From an uncultured Albidovulum sp. (lineage in GTDB: Bacteria; Pseudomonadota; Alphaproteobacteria; Rhodobacterales; Rhodobacteraceae): DNA of 44,588 nt. Location of the stretch: assembly GCA_913064775.1 (NCBI GenBank), contig CAJYAD010000031.1:1-44588 (forward strand), written 5' to 3'. A program made the position numbers and the translations under genes. The notes under the pieces were generated by a model, which was not told the origin of the DNA, did not search any database, and saw only the letters and a list, made by a program, of their open reading frames with translations. Shown here one piece after another: positions 1 to 9,873 of the stretch; the stretch's first letter is position 1; each line of letters starts with the position of its first letter.

Positions 1-164
1 CCGTCAACCTGCCGGAAGGCACGGAGATGGTGATGCCGGGCGACAACCTGAAGTTCGAAGTCGAGCTGATCGCGCCGATCGCCATGGAAGAGAAGCTGCG
101 CTTCGCCATCCGTGAAGGCGGCCGCACCGTCGGCGCCGGCGTCGTGTCGAAAATCATCGAGTAA
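1..164 (+). CDS. tuf: Elongation factor Tu, C-terminal end (partial)
   Basis: The frame opening at base 3 encodes the last 53 residues of a protein and ends with TAA at 162-164. The translation, with the stretches [34 protein letters not shown] and [11 protein letters not shown], is the typical C-terminal beta-barrel (domain 3) of EF-Tu, the GTPase that delivers aminoacyl-tRNA to the ribosome. Its position just before rpsJ matches the str-S10 junction of alphaproteobacteria. The GTPase domain lies outside the window, so nothing can be said about it. Confidence 0.97.
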   Translation, partial: VNLPEGTEMVMPGDNLKFEVELIAPIAMEEKLRFAIREGGRTVGAGVVSKIIE

Positions 165-213
165 AGGCAGGTTGGCGGGGGCGACCCCGCCACCCCAGCC
201 CGAGGGCAGAGAT

Positions 214-522
214 ATGCAAGGTCAAACCATTCGCATCCGGCTGAAGGCCTTCGATTACCGTGTGCTCGACAGCAGCACTCAGGAAATCGTTAACACGGCC
301 AAGCGGACCGGCGCGCAAGTACGCGGGCCGATCCCGCTGCCGAACAAGATCGAGAAGTTCACGGTTCTCCGTGGTCCGCACATCGACAAGAAGTCGCGCG
401 ACCAGTGGGAAATCCGGACGCACAAGCGTCTTCTCGATATCGTCGACCCGACCCCGCAGACCGTGGACGCGCTGATGAAGCTCGACCTCGCGGCCGGCGT
501 GGATGTCGAGATCAAGGTTTAA
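214..522 (+). CDS. rpsJ: 30S ribosomal protein S10 (NusE)
   Basis: This 102-residue protein begins [19 protein letters not shown] and is full length for S10, a 30S head protein that also acts with NusB in transcription antitermination. An in-frame ATG exists at 112, but it would add 34 residues lying inside the tuf end; the ATG at 214 has a GAGGGCAGA ribosome binding site and gives the family N-terminus. It follows tuf by 49 bases and opens the S10 cluster. Confidence 0.97.
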   Translation: MQGQTIRIRLKAFDYRVLDSSTQEIVNTAKRTGAQVRGPIPLPNKIEKFTVLRGPHIDKKSRDQWEIRTHKRLLDIVDPTPQTVDALMKLDLAAGVDVEIKV

Positions 523-537
523 GGGGGCATGACTGAG

Positions 538-1401
538 ATGCGCTCTGGAGTTATCGCAAAGAAGCTGGGCATGACCCGGCTGTTCATGGACGACGGTCGG
601 CAGGTTCCGGTCACCGTCCTTCAACTTGACGCCCTGCAGGTCATCGCGCAACGCACCGCCGAGAAGGATGGCTACACCGCCGTTCAGCTGGGCGCGGGCA
701 CCGCGAAGGCCAAGCGGACCACCGCCGCCATGCGCGGCCACTTCGCGAAAGCGAACGTGGCGCCGAAGCGCAAGGTCACGGAATTCCGCGTCAGCCCCGG
801 CAATCTGATCGGGGTCGGCGAAGAGATCACCGCCGACCATTACTTCGAAGGCCAGTTCGTGGATATCGCGGGCACCTCGATCGGTAAGGGTTTCGCGGGT
901 GCCATGAAGCGGCACAATTTCGGCGGCCTGCGCGCCTCGCACGGCGTGTCGGTCAGCCACCGCTCGCATGGTTCGACCGGTCAGTGCCAGGACCCCGGCA
1001 AGGTGTTCAAGGGCAAGAAGATGGCCGGCCACATGGGCGCCGCGCGCGTGACCACGCAGAACCTGCAGGTCGTGCGCACCGACGCCGACCGCGGCCTGAT
1101 CATGGTCAAGGGCGCGGTTCCCGGCTCGAAGGGTGGCTGGGTCACCATCAAGGACGCGGTGAAGAAGCCGGTTCCTGAGAACGTGATCCTGCCGGCTGCG
1201 CTGAAATCCGCCGCCGAAGCCGCGCACAAGGCTGCCGAAGAAGCTGCCGCCGCTGCCGCCGCCGAAGCCGAAGCCGAGGCCAAGCGCCTGGCCGAGGAAC
1301 AGGCCGCGCAGGAAGCCGCCGCCCTGAAGGAGGCCGAGGCCTCGATCGAGGCGGAGAAGGCTGAGGGTGAAGGCGACGCGCCCGAAGGAGAGAAAGAATG
1401 A
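538..1401 (+). CDS. rplC: 50S ribosomal protein L3 with Ala/Glu-rich C-terminal extension
   Basis: L3 is an early-assembly 23S rRNA-binding protein. The core ([16 protein letters not shown] to about residue 220, with the central [20 protein letters not shown] segment) is canonical. The remaining roughly 65 residues are a low-complexity Ala/Glu/Lys tail of coiled-coil character, making this protein (287 residues) longer than the usual 205-215. The start at 538 is chosen because the AAGGGGG Shine-Dalgarno at 521-527 sits 10 bases before it and the family begins MRSG; an ATG at 529 is possible but only one base from the G-run. The 3' end overlaps rplD by four bases. Confidence 0.95.
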   Translation: MRSGVIAKKLGMTRLFMDDGRQVPVTVLQLDALQVIAQRTAEKDGYTAVQLGAGTAKAKRTTAAMRGHFAKANVAPKRKVTEFRVSPGNLIGVGEEITADHYFEGQFVDIAGTSIGKGFAGAMKRHNFGGLRASHGVSVSHRSHGSTGQCQDPGKVFKGKKMAGHMGAARVTTQNLQVVRTDADRGLIMVKGAVPGSKGGWVTIKDAVKKPVPENVILPAALKSAAEAAHKAAEEAAAAAAAEAEAEAKRLAEEQAAQEAAALKEAEASIEAEKAEGEGDAPEGEKE

Positions 1402-2018
1402 AACTCGATGTGATCAAGCTCGATGCCGGCAAGGCGGGTTCGATCGATCTCTCCGACGAGATCTTCGGGCTCGAGCCGCGCGCCGACATCCTGCATCGTG
1501 TGGTGCGCTGGCAGCGGGCGAAAGCCCAGGCCGGCACCCATTCGGTGCTGGGGCGCTCGGAAGTCAGCTACTCGACCAAGAAGATCTATCGCCAGAAGGG
1601 CACGGGCGGCGCTCGCCACGGCTCCAAGAAGGCGCCGATCTTCCGTCATGGTGGCGTCTACAAGGGGCCGACGCCCCGCAGCCACGCCCACGACCTGCCC
1701 AAGAAGTTCCGCGTCCTCGGTCTGAAGCATGCGCTTTCGGCCAAGGCGAAGGCGGGTGAGCTGGTGGTTCTGGATGCGGCCGAAATGGCCGAAGCCAAGA
1801 CCGCGATCCTTGCCAAGGCCGCGAAGGAACTGGGCTGGAAGCGGGTTCTGGTCATCGACGGGGCTGAAGTGAACGAAAACTTCGCCCGCGCCGCACAGAA
1901 CCTCGAAGGGGTGGATGTGCTGCCGTCGATGGGCGCCAATGTCTATGACATCCTCAAGCGTGACACGCTCGTGCTCACGAAGGCGGGTGTCGAAGCTCTG
2001 GAGGCTCGTTTGAAATGA
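1398..2018 (+). CDS. rplD: 50S ribosomal protein L4
   Basis: A 206-residue protein of normal L4 length. It contains the conserved extended-loop segment [20 protein letters not shown] near residue 65, which reaches into the peptide exit tunnel. L4 binds 23S rRNA; in enteric bacteria it also autoregulates the S10 operon, but no comparable leader can be judged here because the upstream tuf region is incomplete. Start and stop overlap rplC and rplW as ATGA, indicating translational coupling. Confidence 0.97.
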   Translation: MKLDVIKLDAGKAGSIDLSDEIFGLEPRADILHRVVRWQRAKAQAGTHSVLGRSEVSYSTKKIYRQKGTGGARHGSKKAPIFRHGGVYKGPTPRSHAHDLPKKFRVLGLKHALSAKAKAGELVVLDAAEMAEAKTAILAKAAKELGWKRVLVIDGAEVNENFARAAQNLEGVDVLPSMGANVYDILKRDTLVLTKAGVEALEARLK

Positions 2019-2311
2019 GCGCGAAACCCGAACATTACGATGTGATCCGCAAGCCCGTGATCACCGAGAAGGCGACCATGGCCTCTGAGGCCAACGCGGT
2101 TGTCTTCCAGGTGGCGCCGGACGCGACCAAGCCGCAGATCAAGGATGCGGTCGAGGCGCTCTTCGGTGTGAAGGTGAAGGCCGTGAACACGACCATCACC
2201 AAGGGCAAGGTCAAGCGCTTCCGGGGCATCCCCGGCCGGCGCCGCGACGTGAAGAAGGCCTATGTCACGCTCGAGGAAGGAAACACCATCGACGTGACCA
2301 CCGGCCTCTGA
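2015..2311 (+). CDS. rplW: 50S ribosomal protein L23
   Basis: A 98-residue L23, the exit-tunnel-rim protein that docks trigger factor and SRP. The family pattern is seen in [15 protein letters not shown] at the N-terminus and [19 protein letters not shown] in the middle. It overlaps rplD by four bases. Downstream, before rplB, lies a 130-base gap with a terminator-like hairpin. Confidence 0.97.
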   Translation: MSAKPEHYDVIRKPVITEKATMASEANAVVFQVAPDATKPQIKDAVEALFGVKVKAVNTTITKGKVKRFRGIPGRRRDVKKAYVTLEEGNTIDVTTGL

Positions 2312-2331
2312 TAGAACGCCGCGAATCTTCA

Positions 2332-2365
2332 CGGCCCCGGGTTTGTCTCGGGGCCGGTGATTTTT
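2332..2365 (+). terminator. Terminator or attenuator between rplW and rplB
   Basis: A perfect 8-bp stem, CGGCCCCG (2332-2339) and CGGGGCCG (2349-2356), encloses a 9-base loop and is followed after four bases by TTTTT (2361-2365). The form is that of an intrinsic terminator. Because essential S10 genes continue downstream, it more likely attenuates than stops transcription, or a promoter lies after it; a TATACC at 2389-2394 could be a -10, but no good -35 is seen. Confidence 0.6.
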
Positions 2366-2441
2366 AAGCTCGGGGACCTTCGGGGCCCTATACCAACCAT
2401 AGGCGGGCGTGCCCGCCGCAAGCAGACGGAAGACAGGAAGC

Positions 2442-3278
2442 ATGGCACTTAAGTCGTACAAACCGACGACGCCTGGCCAGCGCGGGCTGGTACTGATCGA
2501 CCGTTCGGAGCTTTGGAAAGGACGCCCCGTCAAAGCCCTCACCGAGGGTTTGACGAAGAATGGCGGCCGGAACAACACCGGACGGATTACGATGCGCCGC
2601 AAGGGCGGTGGGGCCAAGCGCCTCTATCGCATCGTCGATTTCAAGCGTCGCAAGATGGATGTTTCGGCCACGGTCGAGCGCATCGAATATGACCCGAACC
2701 GCACCGCCTTCATCGCGCTGGTCCGCTACGAGGACGGCGAGCAGGCGTATATCCTGGCGCCGCAGCGTCTGGCCCTGGGCGACAAAGTGATCGCCGGCGC
2801 CAAGACCGACGTGAAGCCGGGCAACGCGATGCCGTTCTCGGGCATGCCGATCGGTACCATTGTCCACAACGTCGAACTGAAGCCCGGCAAGGGCGGCCAG
2901 ATCGCGCGTTCGGCGGGCACCTACGCCCAGTTCGTGGGCCGCGACGGCGGCTATGCCCAGATCCGCCTGTCGTCAGGCGAGCTGCGCATGGTGCGTCAGG
3001 AATGCATGGCCACCATCGGCGCCGTGTCGAACCCCGACCATTCGAACCAGAACCTCGGCAAGGCCGGCCGCAACCGCCACAAGGGCATCCGCCCGTCGGT
3101 GCGCGGTGTCGCGATGAACCCGATCGATCACCCGCATGGTGGTGGTGAGGGCCGGACCTCGGGCGGCCGCACGCCGGTCACCCCGTGGGGCAAGGACACC
3201 AAGGGTAAGAGAACCCGCTCGAACAAGACGACGGACAAGTACATCGTCCGCTCGCGTCACGCACGGAAGGGTCGCTAA
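2442..3278 (+). CDS. rplB: 50S ribosomal protein L2
   Basis: A 278-residue L2, required for subunit association and peptidyl-transferase activity. It shows the universal C-terminal region [19 protein letters not shown] with the conserved histidine of the peptidyl-transferase neighbourhood, and ends [19 protein letters not shown]. The ATG at 2442 follows a GACAGGAAG ribosome binding site and gives the family start [15 protein letters not shown]; an ATG at 2409 would add 11 residues with no support. rpsS follows after three bases. Confidence 0.97.
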   Translation: MALKSYKPTTPGQRGLVLIDRSELWKGRPVKALTEGLTKNGGRNNTGRITMRRKGGGAKRLYRIVDFKRRKMDVSATVERIEYDPNRTAFIALVRYEDGEQAYILAPQRLALGDKVIAGAKTDVKPGNAMPFSGMPIGTIVHNVELKPGKGGQIARSAGTYAQFVGRDGGYAQIRLSSGELRMVRQECMATIGAVSNPDHSNQNLGKAGRNRHKGIRPSVRGVAMNPIDHPHGGGEGRTSGGRTPVTPWGKDTKGKRTRSNKTTDKYIVRSRHARKGR

Positions 3279-3281
3279 CAT

Positions 3282-3560
3282 ATGGCACGCTCTGTTTGGA
3301 AAGGCCCCTTCGTCGACGCTTACGTCCTCAAGAAGGCCGAGAAGTCCCGGGAATCGGGTCGTAACGAAGTCATCAAGATCTGGTCGCGCCGCTCGACGAT
3401 CCTGCCCCAGTTCGTGGGCCTGACGTTCGGCGTTTACAACGGGCACAAGCACATCCCGGTGAACGTGTCCGAGGACATGATCGGCCAGAAGTTCGGTGAA
3501 TACTCGCCGACGCGGACCTATTACGGTCACGCGGCCGACAAGAAAGCCAAGAGGAAGTAA
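3282..3560 (+). CDS. rpsS: 30S ribosomal protein S19
   Basis: A 92-residue S19 starting [20 protein letters not shown], with the conserved [19 protein letters not shown] and [13 protein letters not shown] segments. It pairs with S13 in the 30S head and contacts the A-site tRNA region. It is packed three bases after rplB and five before rplV in the S10 transcription unit. Confidence 0.97.
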   Translation: MARSVWKGPFVDAYVLKKAEKSRESGRNEVIKIWSRRSTILPQFVGLTFGVYNGHKHIPVNVSEDMIGQKFGEYSPTRTYYGHAADKKAKRK

Positions 3561-3565
3561 GCGTC

Positions 3566-3945
3566 ATGGGTAAGGAAAACAATCCGCGCCGCGTGGCCGA
3601 AAACGAGGCGATGGCGAAGACCCGCATGCTGCGGACCTCGCCTCAGAAGCTGAACCTCGTGGCAGCCATGATCCGCGGCAAGAAGGTCGAAAAGGCGCTC
3701 GCCGATCTGACCTTCTCGAAAAAGCGCATCGCCGCCGACGTGAAGAAATGCCTTCAGTCGGCCATCGCGAATGCCGAGAACAACCACGGGCTCGACGTCG
3801 ACGGGCTGGTGGTGGCCGAAGCTTGGGTCGGCAAGAACCTGATCATGAAGCGCGGGCGTCCGCGGGCGCGCGGCCGGTTCGGCAAGATCATCAAGCCGTT
3901 TTCCGAGCTGACCATCACGGTCCGGCAAGTCGAGGAGCAAGCGTA

Positions 3946-3946
<1 letters not shown>
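3566..3946 (+). CDS. rplV: 50S ribosomal protein L22
   Basis: A 126-residue L22, whose beta-hairpin lines the exit tunnel. It has the family signature [20 protein letters not shown] near residue 25 and the C-terminal [14 protein letters not shown] segment. A short charged N-terminal stretch ([17 protein letters not shown]) precedes the core, as in relatives. Its TAA overlaps the ATG of rpsC by one base. Confidence 0.97.
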
Positions 3947-4650
<704 letters not shown>

Positions 4651-4672
4651 GCGGAGCTGAAGGAGACGCACT

Positions 4673-5086
4673 ATGCTTCAACCGAAACGCACGAAGTTCC
4701 GCAAACAGCACAAGGGCCGTATCCACGGCGAGGCGAAGGGCGGGTTCAACCTCGACTTCGGCTCCTACGGCCTGAAGGCTATCCAGCCGGAACGCATCAC
4801 CGCCCGTCAGATCGAGGCCGCGCGCCGCGCCCTGACCCGTCACATGAAGCGTCAGGGCCGGGTCTGGATCCGGATCTTCCCGGACGTCCCGGTGACCTCG
4901 AAGCCCACCGAAGTGCGGATGGGTAAGGGTAAGGGCTCGGTCGATTTCTGGGCCGCCAAGGTCAAGCCCGGCCGGATCATGTTCGAGATCGACGGTGTCA
5001 ACGACGTTGTCGCGCGCGAGGCCCTGCGCCTGGCCGCGATGAAACTGCCGATCAAGACCCGCGTGGTCGCCCGCGAGGACTGGTAA
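4673..5086 (+). CDS. rplP: 50S ribosomal protein L16
   Basis: A 137-residue L16 beginning [19 protein letters not shown] and containing [20 protein letters not shown] and [12 protein letters not shown], all canonical. L16 organizes the A-site region of 23S rRNA. The residues after RMGKGKG could not be checked for hydroxylation sites in detail. Unlike the usual order, rpmC does not follow directly: a strong terminator and a palindromic repeat lie downstream. Confidence 0.97.
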   Translation: MLQPKRTKFRKQHKGRIHGEAKGGFNLDFGSYGLKAIQPERITARQIEAARRALTRHMKRQGRVWIRIFPDVPVTSKPTEVRMGKGKGSVDFWAAKVKPGRIMFEIDGVNDVVAREALRLAAMKLPIKTRVVAREDW

Positions 5087-5115
5087 GTCCAGCGCGAGAG
5101 CGGTTTGAGAAAAAG

Positions 5116-5145
5116 GCCCCCGCCGAGTGATCGGCGGGGGCTTTT
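5116..5145 (+). terminator. Intrinsic terminator after rplP
   Basis: A perfect 11-bp stem, GCCCCCGCCGA (5116-5126) and TCGGCGGGGGC (5131-5141), closes a GTGA tetraloop and is followed by TTTT. AAAAA lies just upstream, so the structure could also work for minus-strand transcripts. It probably ends the rpsJ-rplP unit. Confidence 0.88.
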
Positions 5146-5204
5146 CGATTTCGGGCCTGAGCCCGCGGTGCCTCACCATGCCCGAGGCGTGGGTCACCCG
5201 TCCT

Positions 5205-5335
5205 CGGCGCCGGGGGTTTCACACCCCCGGACCCCCGTGGGATATTTACCCCAGAAAGAAGTTGAGGATGGGTCTTCGTTTCTTTCTGGCAAAAATATCC
5301 CGGGGGTGCAGGGGGCAGAGCCCCCGCCACGGTTA
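5205..5335. repeat. Palindromic dispersed intergenic repeat (copy 1, complete)
   Basis: Arms of about 22 bases, GATATTTACCCCAGAAAGAA (5241-5260) and TTCTTTCTGGCAAAAATATC (5280-5299), pair with few mismatches around a roughly 20-base centre. Outside them lie C-rich and G-rich flanks, including the small hairpin CCGGGGGT/ACCCCCGG and the run GGGGGCAGAGCCCCC. A half-copy with the same GATATTT...CCAGAAAGAA signature is at 33873-33957. From memory this is a repeat type frequent between genes in Rhodobacteraceae. Confidence 0.7.
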
Positions 5336-5394
5336 AGAGCAAGGGAAACGGGCAGGAAAGCAGTGATTGGAAGGCGATTTCCGTCGGCGCGGGG

Positions 5395-5423
5395 TTGCCA
5401 GGCTGATCCAACCCGCCTATAGA
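5395..5423 (+). promoter_or_regulatory. Sigma70-like promoter for the rpmC unit
   Basis: TTGCCA (5395-5400) and TATAGA (5418-5423) are separated by 17 bases, the ideal spacing, and lie 80 bases before the rpmC start. The spacer end ACCCGCCTATA resembles ACCCGTCTATA in the rplO promoter candidate, which supports a shared r-protein promoter style. Confidence 0.6.
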
Positions 5424-5503
5424 CGCGACTTCTGCGAGACCTCCACCAGAATCGGGGTCACCCAATGGGGCCCCCTGGTGATGTTGAAAAGGAAGAAATG
5501 GCG

Positions 5504-5707
5504 ATGAACGCCCAAGACCTGCGTGACAAGACGCCGGACCAGCTGCGCGACCAGCTGACCGCCCTGAAAAAAGAGGCCTTCAACCTGCGCTTCCAGCAGG
5601 CGACCGGCCAGATCGAGAACACCGCCCGGATGCGCGTTGTGCGCCGTGACGTGGCGCGGGTTCAGACCGTGCTCAACCAAAAAGCCGCTGAAGCGGCGGC
5701 GAAGTAA
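5504..5707 (+). CDS. rpmC: 50S ribosomal protein L29
   Basis: A 67-residue L29 with [18 protein letters not shown] and the hallmark [18 protein letters not shown]. The start at 5504 is chosen because the GGAAG ribosome binding site (5491-5495) is 8 bases away; ATG codons at 5498 and 5465 in the same frame are less well placed. It opens a second r-protein unit behind its own promoter and is followed by rpsQ after 12 bases. Confidence 0.95.
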   Translation: MNAQDLRDKTPDQLRDQLTALKKEAFNLRFQQATGQIENTARMRVVRRDVARVQTVLNQKAAEAAAK

Positions 5708-5719
5708 GGAGCCCGATCC

Positions 5720-5959
5720 ATGCCCAAACGCATCCTGCAAGGCACCGTCACCTCGGACAAGAACGACCAGACGATCACCGTCCTGGTCGAGCGCCGCTTC
5801 ACCCATCCGATGATGAAGAAGACGGTCCGGAAGACGAAGAAATACCGCGCCCATGACGCGGAGAACCAGTTCAAGACCGGCGACGTCGTTCGTATTGAAG
5901 AATGCGCGCCGATCTCGAAATCAAAACGCTGGAGGGTTGTGGCTGAAGCTTCGGCTTAA
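5720..5959 (+). CDS. rpsQ: 30S ribosomal protein S17
   Basis: A 79-residue S17 of the OB-fold family, starting [20 protein letters not shown] and containing [20 protein letters not shown] and the C-terminal [18 protein letters not shown]. It binds 16S rRNA early in assembly. A 76-base gap separates it from rplN. Confidence 0.97.
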   Translation: MPKRILQGTVTSDKNDQTITVLVERRFTHPMMKKTVRKTKKYRAHDAENQFKTGDVVRIEECAPISKSKRWRVVAEASA

Positions 5960-6035
5960 GCCTCATACCTTCCGGTTTGATCGAAACCCTGGGGCCCCGG
6001 AAAAAACTGGGACCCAAAGGTCGGGAGAAACCTAA

Positions 6036-6404
6036 ATGATCCAGATGCAGACCAACCTGGATGTCGCTGACAATTCCGGCGCTCGCCGGGTGCAGTGCAT
6101 CAAGGTCCTGGGTGGCTCGCACCGGCGCTATGCGTCGGTCGGCGACATCATCGTGGTGTCGGTGAAAGAAGCCATTCCGCGGGGCCGCGTCAAGAAAGGC
6201 GACGTGCGTAAAGCCGTCGTCGTGCGCACCGCCAAGGAAGTTCGCCGCGAAGATGGCACCGCCATCCGCTTCGACCGCAATGCGGCCGTGATCCTGAACA
6301 ACCAGAACGAGCCGGTCGGAACCCGTATCTTCGGGCCGGTCGTGCGCGAGCTGCGGGCGAAGAACTTCATGAAGATCATCTCGCTGGCGCCGGAGGTGCT
6401 GTGA
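6036..6404 (+). CDS. rplN: 50S ribosomal protein L14
   Basis: A 122-residue L14, exactly the standard length, beginning [20 protein letters not shown] and ending in the conserved [11 protein letters not shown]. It sits at the subunit interface and contacts L19. Its TGA overlaps the rplX ATG by one base. GGGAGAAACCTAA provides the ribosome binding site. Confidence 0.97.
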   Translation: MIQMQTNLDVADNSGARRVQCIKVLGGSHRRYASVGDIIVVSVKEAIPRGRVKKGDVRKAVVVRTAKEVRREDGTAIRFDRNAAVILNNQNEPVGTRIFGPVVRELRAKNFMKIISLAPEVL

Positions 6405-6709
6405 TGGCTGCAAAGCTAAAAAAAGGCGACCAGGTCGTCGTCCTTGCTGGCAAGGACAAAGGCAAGAAAGGCGCGATCACTCGCGTCATGCCGCAACAGA
6501 ACAAAGCCGTGGTGGAAGGCATCAACGTTGCCATCCGCCACACCAAGCAAAGCCAGACTGCCCAGGGCGGTCGCATCCCTCAGGCGATGCCGATCGATCT
6601 GTCGAACCTGTCGCTGCTGGACGCGAACGGCAAGGCCACCCGCGTCGGCTTCCGCGTGGAAGCCGATCAGAAGGTGCGCTTCGCCAAGACCACCGGGGAG
6701 GCGATCTGA
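6404..6709 (+). CDS. rplX: 50S ribosomal protein L24
   Basis: A 101-residue L24 with the KOW motif [19 protein letters not shown] near the N-terminus, an assembly initiator of the large subunit. The frame also has GTG at 6401, but ATG at 6404 lies 6 bases after the strong GGAGGTG ribosome binding site and gives MAAKLKKGD. It is coupled to both neighbours by TGATG junctions. Confidence 0.96.
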   Translation: MAAKLKKGDQVVVLAGKDKGKKGAITRVMPQQNKAVVEGINVAIRHTKQSQTAQGGRIPQAMPIDLSNLSLLDANGKATRVGFRVEADQKVRFAKTTGEAI

Positions 6710-7269
6710 TGTTGGATACCGCTACTTACACCCCGCGCCTGAAGGCAGCGTTTCGCGACCAGATTCGCGCCGCGCTGACGGAAGAGTTCGGCTACAAGAA
6801 CGGCATGCAGGTTCCCCGGCTCGAGAAGATCGTGCTGAACATGGGTGTCGGCGAGGCCGTGAAGGACACCAAGAAGGTCAAGGGTGCTCAGGAAGAGCTG
6901 TCGCTGATCGCCGGCCAGAAGGCCGTGGTGACCAAGGCGAAGAAGTCGATCGCGGGCTTCCGCGTCCGGGAAGAGATGCCGCTGGGCACCAAGGTGACCC
7001 TGCGCGGCGACCGGATGTACGAATTCCTCGACCGTCTGATCACCATCGCGCTGCCGCGCGTCCGCGACTTTCGCGGCGTGAAGGGCACGTCCTTCGACGG
7101 CCGTGGCAACTATGCCATGGGCCTGAAAGAGCACATCGTGTTCCCCGAGATCGAATTCGACAAGGTCGACGAGATCCTCGGCATGGACATCATCATCTGC
7201 ACCACCGCGAAGACCGACGCGGAAGCGAAGGCGCTGTTGAAGCATTTCAACATGCCGTTCAACAGCTGA
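6709..7269 (+). CDS. rplE: 50S ribosomal protein L5
   Basis: A 186-residue L5, the 5S rRNA-binding protein of the central protuberance. Canonical segments include [39 protein letters not shown] and [13 protein letters not shown]. It starts within the stop of rplX. rpsN follows after 18 bases with an AGGAAAAGAG ribosome binding site. Confidence 0.97.
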   Translation: MLDTATYTPRLKAAFRDQIRAALTEEFGYKNGMQVPRLEKIVLNMGVGEAVKDTKKVKGAQEELSLIAGQKAVVTKAKKSIAGFRVREEMPLGTKVTLRGDRMYEFLDRLITIALPRVRDFRGVKGTSFDGRGNYAMGLKEHIVFPEIEFDKVDEILGMDIIICTTAKTDAEAKALLKHFNMPFNS

Positions 7270-7287
7270 CGCGGGAGGAAAAGAGAT

Positions 7288-7593
7288 ATGGCTAAAAAAT
7301 CCATGGTCGAACGCGAACTGAAGCGCCAGCGCCTGGTCAAGCAATATGCTGCCAAGCGCGCCGCGTTGAAGAAGATCGCGACCAATCAAGATCTGCCGAT
7401 GGAAGAGCGCTTCAAGGCGCGTCTGAAGCTGGCTGAACTGCCCCGCAATTCCTCGGCCACCCGGCTGCACAACCGGTGTGAGCTGACGGGCCGCCCGCAT
7501 GCGTATTATCGCAAGCTCAAACTCTCGCGGATCATGCTGCGTGACCTGGCCTCGTTTGGCCAGATCCCGGGCATGGTGAAGTCGAGCTGGTAA
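7288..7593 (+). CDS. rpsN: 30S ribosomal protein S14, zinc-independent type
   Basis: A 101-residue S14 of the long, zinc-independent class. It starts [20 protein letters not shown] and ends with the conserved [21 protein letters not shown]; the CxxC pairs of the short zinc form are absent, with only one cysteine in [10 protein letters not shown]. Located in the standard place between rplE and rpsH. Confidence 0.97.
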   Translation: MAKKSMVERELKRQRLVKQYAAKRAALKKIATNQDLPMEERFKARLKLAELPRNSSATRLHNRCELTGRPHAYYRKLKLSRIMLRDLASFGQIPGMVKSSW

Positions 7594-7603
7594 GGAGAGC
7601 ACG

Positions 7604-8002
7604 ATGTCTGTGAACGATCCTATCGGCGATATGCTGACCCGCATCCGCAACGCCTCGATGCGCGGCAAGTCGACCGTGTCGACCCCGGCCTCGAAACTGC
7701 GTGCCTGGGTGCTCGACGTGCTGGCCAGTGAAGGCTACATCCGCGGCTATGAGCGCAAAGATACCGCGAATGGCCAGGGCGAGCTGATCATCAGCCTGAA
7801 GTATTTCGAGGGCGCCTCGGCGATCCGCGAACTCAAGCGCGTGTCGAAACCCGGCCGCCGCGTCTATGCCGCCGCGACCGAGCTTCCGAGCGTCCGCAAC
7901 GGGCTGGGCGTCTCGATCGTCTCGACGCCGAAGGGTGTTATGTCGGATGCCAGCGCGCGTTCGGCGAACGTCGGCGGCGAAGTCCTTTGCACCGTGTTCT
8001 AA
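7604..8002 (+). CDS. rpsH: 30S ribosomal protein S8
   Basis: A 132-residue S8 starting [20 protein letters not shown], with the C-terminal [20 protein letters not shown] and final CTVF. It binds helix 21 of 16S rRNA; in enterics it represses the spc operon by binding an rRNA-like site near rplE. I did not identify such a site here. The downstream AAGGAGGT is a near-perfect ribosome binding site for rplF. Confidence 0.97.
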   Translation: MSVNDPIGDMLTRIRNASMRGKSTVSTPASKLRAWVLDVLASEGYIRGYERKDTANGQGELIISLKYFEGASAIRELKRVSKPGRRVYAAATELPSVRNGLGVSIVSTPKGVMSDASARSANVGGEVLCTVF

Positions 8003-8012
8003 GGAGGTCTGG

Positions 8013-8543
8013 ATGTCTCGCATTGGGAAAAAACCGGTCGAGCTGCCCCAGGGGGTGACTGCTACCCTCTCTGGCCAGACCGTTGAAGTGAGGGGGCCCA
8101 AGGGCACCCGTAGCTTCACCGCCACCGACGACGTGACCATCACGGTCGTCGGTGATCAAGTGAAAGTGGATCCGCGCGGCTCCTCGAAGCGCGCCCGTGC
8201 CCAGTGGGGCATGAGCCGGTCGATGGTGTCCAATCTGGTTCAGGGTGTGACCGAGGGCTTCAAGAAAGAGCTTGAGATCAACGGCGTTGGCTACCGCGCG
8301 CAGGCTCAGGGTCAGAACCTGAAACTGTCGCTGGGCTACAGCCACGAGGTGAACTTCGCGGTCCCTGACGGGATCACGGTGAGCACCCCGAAGCAGACCG
8401 AGATCATTGTGGAAGGTATCGACCAGCAGCTTGTGGGCCAGGTCGCGGCGAATATCCGCGAATGGCGCGGGCCGGAGCCCTATAAGGGCAAGGGCATCAA
8501 GTACAAGGACGAGTATATCTTCCGCAAGGAAGGCAAACGGTAA
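8013..8543 (+). CDS. rplF: 50S ribosomal protein L6
   Basis: A 176-residue L6 starting [19 protein letters not shown] and ending with the family sequence [20 protein letters not shown]. It lies near the factor-binding centre. The ATG at 8013 follows AAGGAGGTCTGG; the frame is open further upstream within rpsH, but that portion is not conserved. Confidence 0.97.
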   Translation: MSRIGKKPVELPQGVTATLSGQTVEVRGPKGTRSFTATDDVTITVVGDQVKVDPRGSSKRARAQWGMSRSMVSNLVQGVTEGFKKELEINGVGYRAQAQGQNLKLSLGYSHEVNFAVPDGITVSTPKQTEIIVEGIDQQLVGQVAANIREWRGPEPYKGKGIKYKDEYIFRKEGKR

Positions 8544-8554
8544 GGGGCGCAATC

Positions 8555-8914
8555 ATGGCGAACACCAAACGACAGCTGTTCCTCAAGCGCCGTATGCGCG
8601 TGCGGAACAAATTGCGGGCGATGGCCAATGGCCGCGCACGGCTTTCCGTGCATCGCTCGTCCAAGAACCTCAGCGTCCAGCTGATCGACGACGTGAACGG
8701 CCGCACGCTGGCCGCCGCGTCGACGCTCGAGAAGGATCTGGGCGTTATCGGCAAGAACAATGTCGAAGCGGCGACCAAGGTCGGCGCGGCGATTGCCGAG
8801 CGGGCCAAGAAGGCCGGCGTGGAAGAGTGCTATTTTGACCGTGGCGGTTTCCTGTTCCACGGCAAGATCAAGGCGCTTGCCGAAGCCGCTCGTGAAGGCG
8901 GGCTGAAGTTCTGA
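8555..8914 (+). CDS. rplR: 50S ribosomal protein L18
   Basis: A 119-residue L18, a 5S rRNA-binding protein, with [38 protein letters not shown] and the final [19 protein letters not shown]. It follows rplF by 11 bases. The 115-base gap downstream to rpsE includes a stable GGGCG-TTCG-CGCCC hairpin (8925-8938) without a T-run. Confidence 0.97.
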   Translation: MANTKRQLFLKRRMRVRNKLRAMANGRARLSVHRSSKNLSVQLIDDVNGRTLAAASTLEKDLGVIGKNNVEAATKVGAAIAERAKKAGVEECYFDRGGFLFHGKIKALAEAAREGGLKF

Positions 8915-9029
8915 TTGAGGTGGGGGGCGTTCGCGCCCTCCCGATGATCCGGGCCCCGGGCACAAGTCACGGGGCACCAGGATTGGACCGAACGGCGCGG
9001 CTGAGGCGCCACCAAGCAAGGAATGCCTG

Positions 9030-9605
9030 ATGGCAGAACGTGACAACCGCCGGGACCGCCGCGATCGCGACGAAAACCCGGAATTCGCCGATCGTCTGGT
9101 GGCGATCAACCGCGTGTCGAAAACCGTGAAGGGTGGTAAGCGCTTCGGCTTTGCCGCGCTCGTGGTGGTCGGCGACCAGCGGGGCCGCGTCGGCTTCGGC
9201 AAGGGCAAGGCCAAGGAAGTGCCGGAAGCGATCCGCAAGGCGACCGAACAGGCCAAGCGCTCGATGATCCGTGTGCCGCTGCGCGAGGGCCGCACCCTGC
9301 ATCACGACATCGAGGGCCGCCATGGTGCGGGCCGCGTTGTGATGCGGACGGCCGTTCCCGGTACCGGTATCATCGCCGGTGGTCCGATGCGCGCCGTGTT
9401 CGAGATGCTGGGCCTGCAGGACGTCGTGGCGAAATCGCAGGGGTCGCAGAACCCCTACAACATGATCCGCGCCACGATCGACGGTCTGAAGAAGGAAGCC
9501 TCTCCCCGGATGGTCGCGCAGCGTCGCGGCAAGAAGGTGGGCGACATCCTCAAGAAGGACGAGGCGCCCGCGGCCGAGGCCGATGCTGCCCCGGCCGAAG
9601 TGTAA
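9030..9605 (+). CDS. rpsE: 30S ribosomal protein S5
   Basis: A 191-residue S5 with the double-stranded-RNA-binding-like domain ([20 protein letters not shown]) and the ribosomal S5 signature around [18 protein letters not shown]-like sequence at residues 60-75. It contributes to accuracy and helicase activity at the mRNA entry. A short acidic Ala-rich tail (residues about 175-191) extends the end. rpmD follows after 12 bases. Confidence 0.96.
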   Translation: MAERDNRRDRRDRDENPEFADRLVAINRVSKTVKGGKRFGFAALVVVGDQRGRVGFGKGKAKEVPEAIRKATEQAKRSMIRVPLREGRTLHHDIEGRHGAGRVVMRTAVPGTGIIAGGPMRAVFEMLGLQDVVAKSQGSQNPYNMIRATIDGLKKEASPRMVAQRRGKKVGDILKKDEAPAAEADAAPAEV

Positions 9606-9617
9606 GGAGACCGGATC

Positions 9618-9806
9618 ATGGCAAAGACCATCGTCGTCAAGCAGGTGGGCTCTCCCATCCGCCGCCCGGCCATCCAGCGTGATACGCTGAAGGGCCTGGG
9701 TCTGAACAAGATGAACCGCACGCGCGAGCTGGAAGATACCCCGGCGGTGCGCGGCATGGTCGCGAAGATCTCGCATCTGGTGCAGATCATCGAAGAGCGC
9801 GGGTAA
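9618..9806 (+). CDS. rpmD: 50S ribosomal protein L30
   Basis: A 62-residue L30 with [15 protein letters not shown] and the conserved [21 protein letters not shown]30 binds 23S rRNA and is among the smallest large-subunit proteins. It is the last gene of the spc-type unit here, because an intrinsic terminator follows and the next gene is on the other strand. Confidence 0.96.
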   Translation: MAKTIVVKQVGSPIRRPAIQRDTLKGLGLNKMNRTRELEDTPAVRGMVAKISHLVQIIEERG

Positions 9807-9832
9807 GCCCGGTTCTGAGGTGAGAGATTGAA

Positions 9833-9863
9833 GCGCCCCGGTCCTATGGATCGGGGCGTTTTT
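9833..9863 (+). terminator. Intrinsic terminator after rpmD
   Basis: An 11-bp stem with one G-T pair, CGCCCCGGTCC (9834-9844) and GGATCGGGGCG (9848-9858), closes a three-base loop and runs straight into TTTTT (9859-9863). Only the + strand has the T-run, so it ends rpmC-rpmD transcription and does not serve the antisense gene that begins its 3' end at 9874. Confidence 0.88.
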
Positions 9864-9873
9864 GTTTCTAGCC

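Larger units (their letters stand above)
5087..5503. other. 417-base gap splitting rplP from rpmC
   Basis: No supportable gene is present. From left to right the gap holds a strong intrinsic terminator (5116-5145), a long imperfect palindrome of the dispersed-repeat type (about 5205-5335), and a promoter-like TTGCCA-17-TATAGA (5395-5423) facing rpmC. Short open frames in it are built from the repeat and have no family resemblance. Confidence 0.75.

Noticed and set aside
154-1227. Minus-strand open frame of 357 codons across rpsJ-rplC
   Set aside because: Shadow of clear ribosomal genes, with His/Arg/Leu-rich low-complexity translation and no ribosome binding site or family match.
5105-5422. 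Small open frames in the rplP-rpmC gap
   Set aside because: They consist of terminator and repeat sequence and lack ribosome binding sites and family resemblance.
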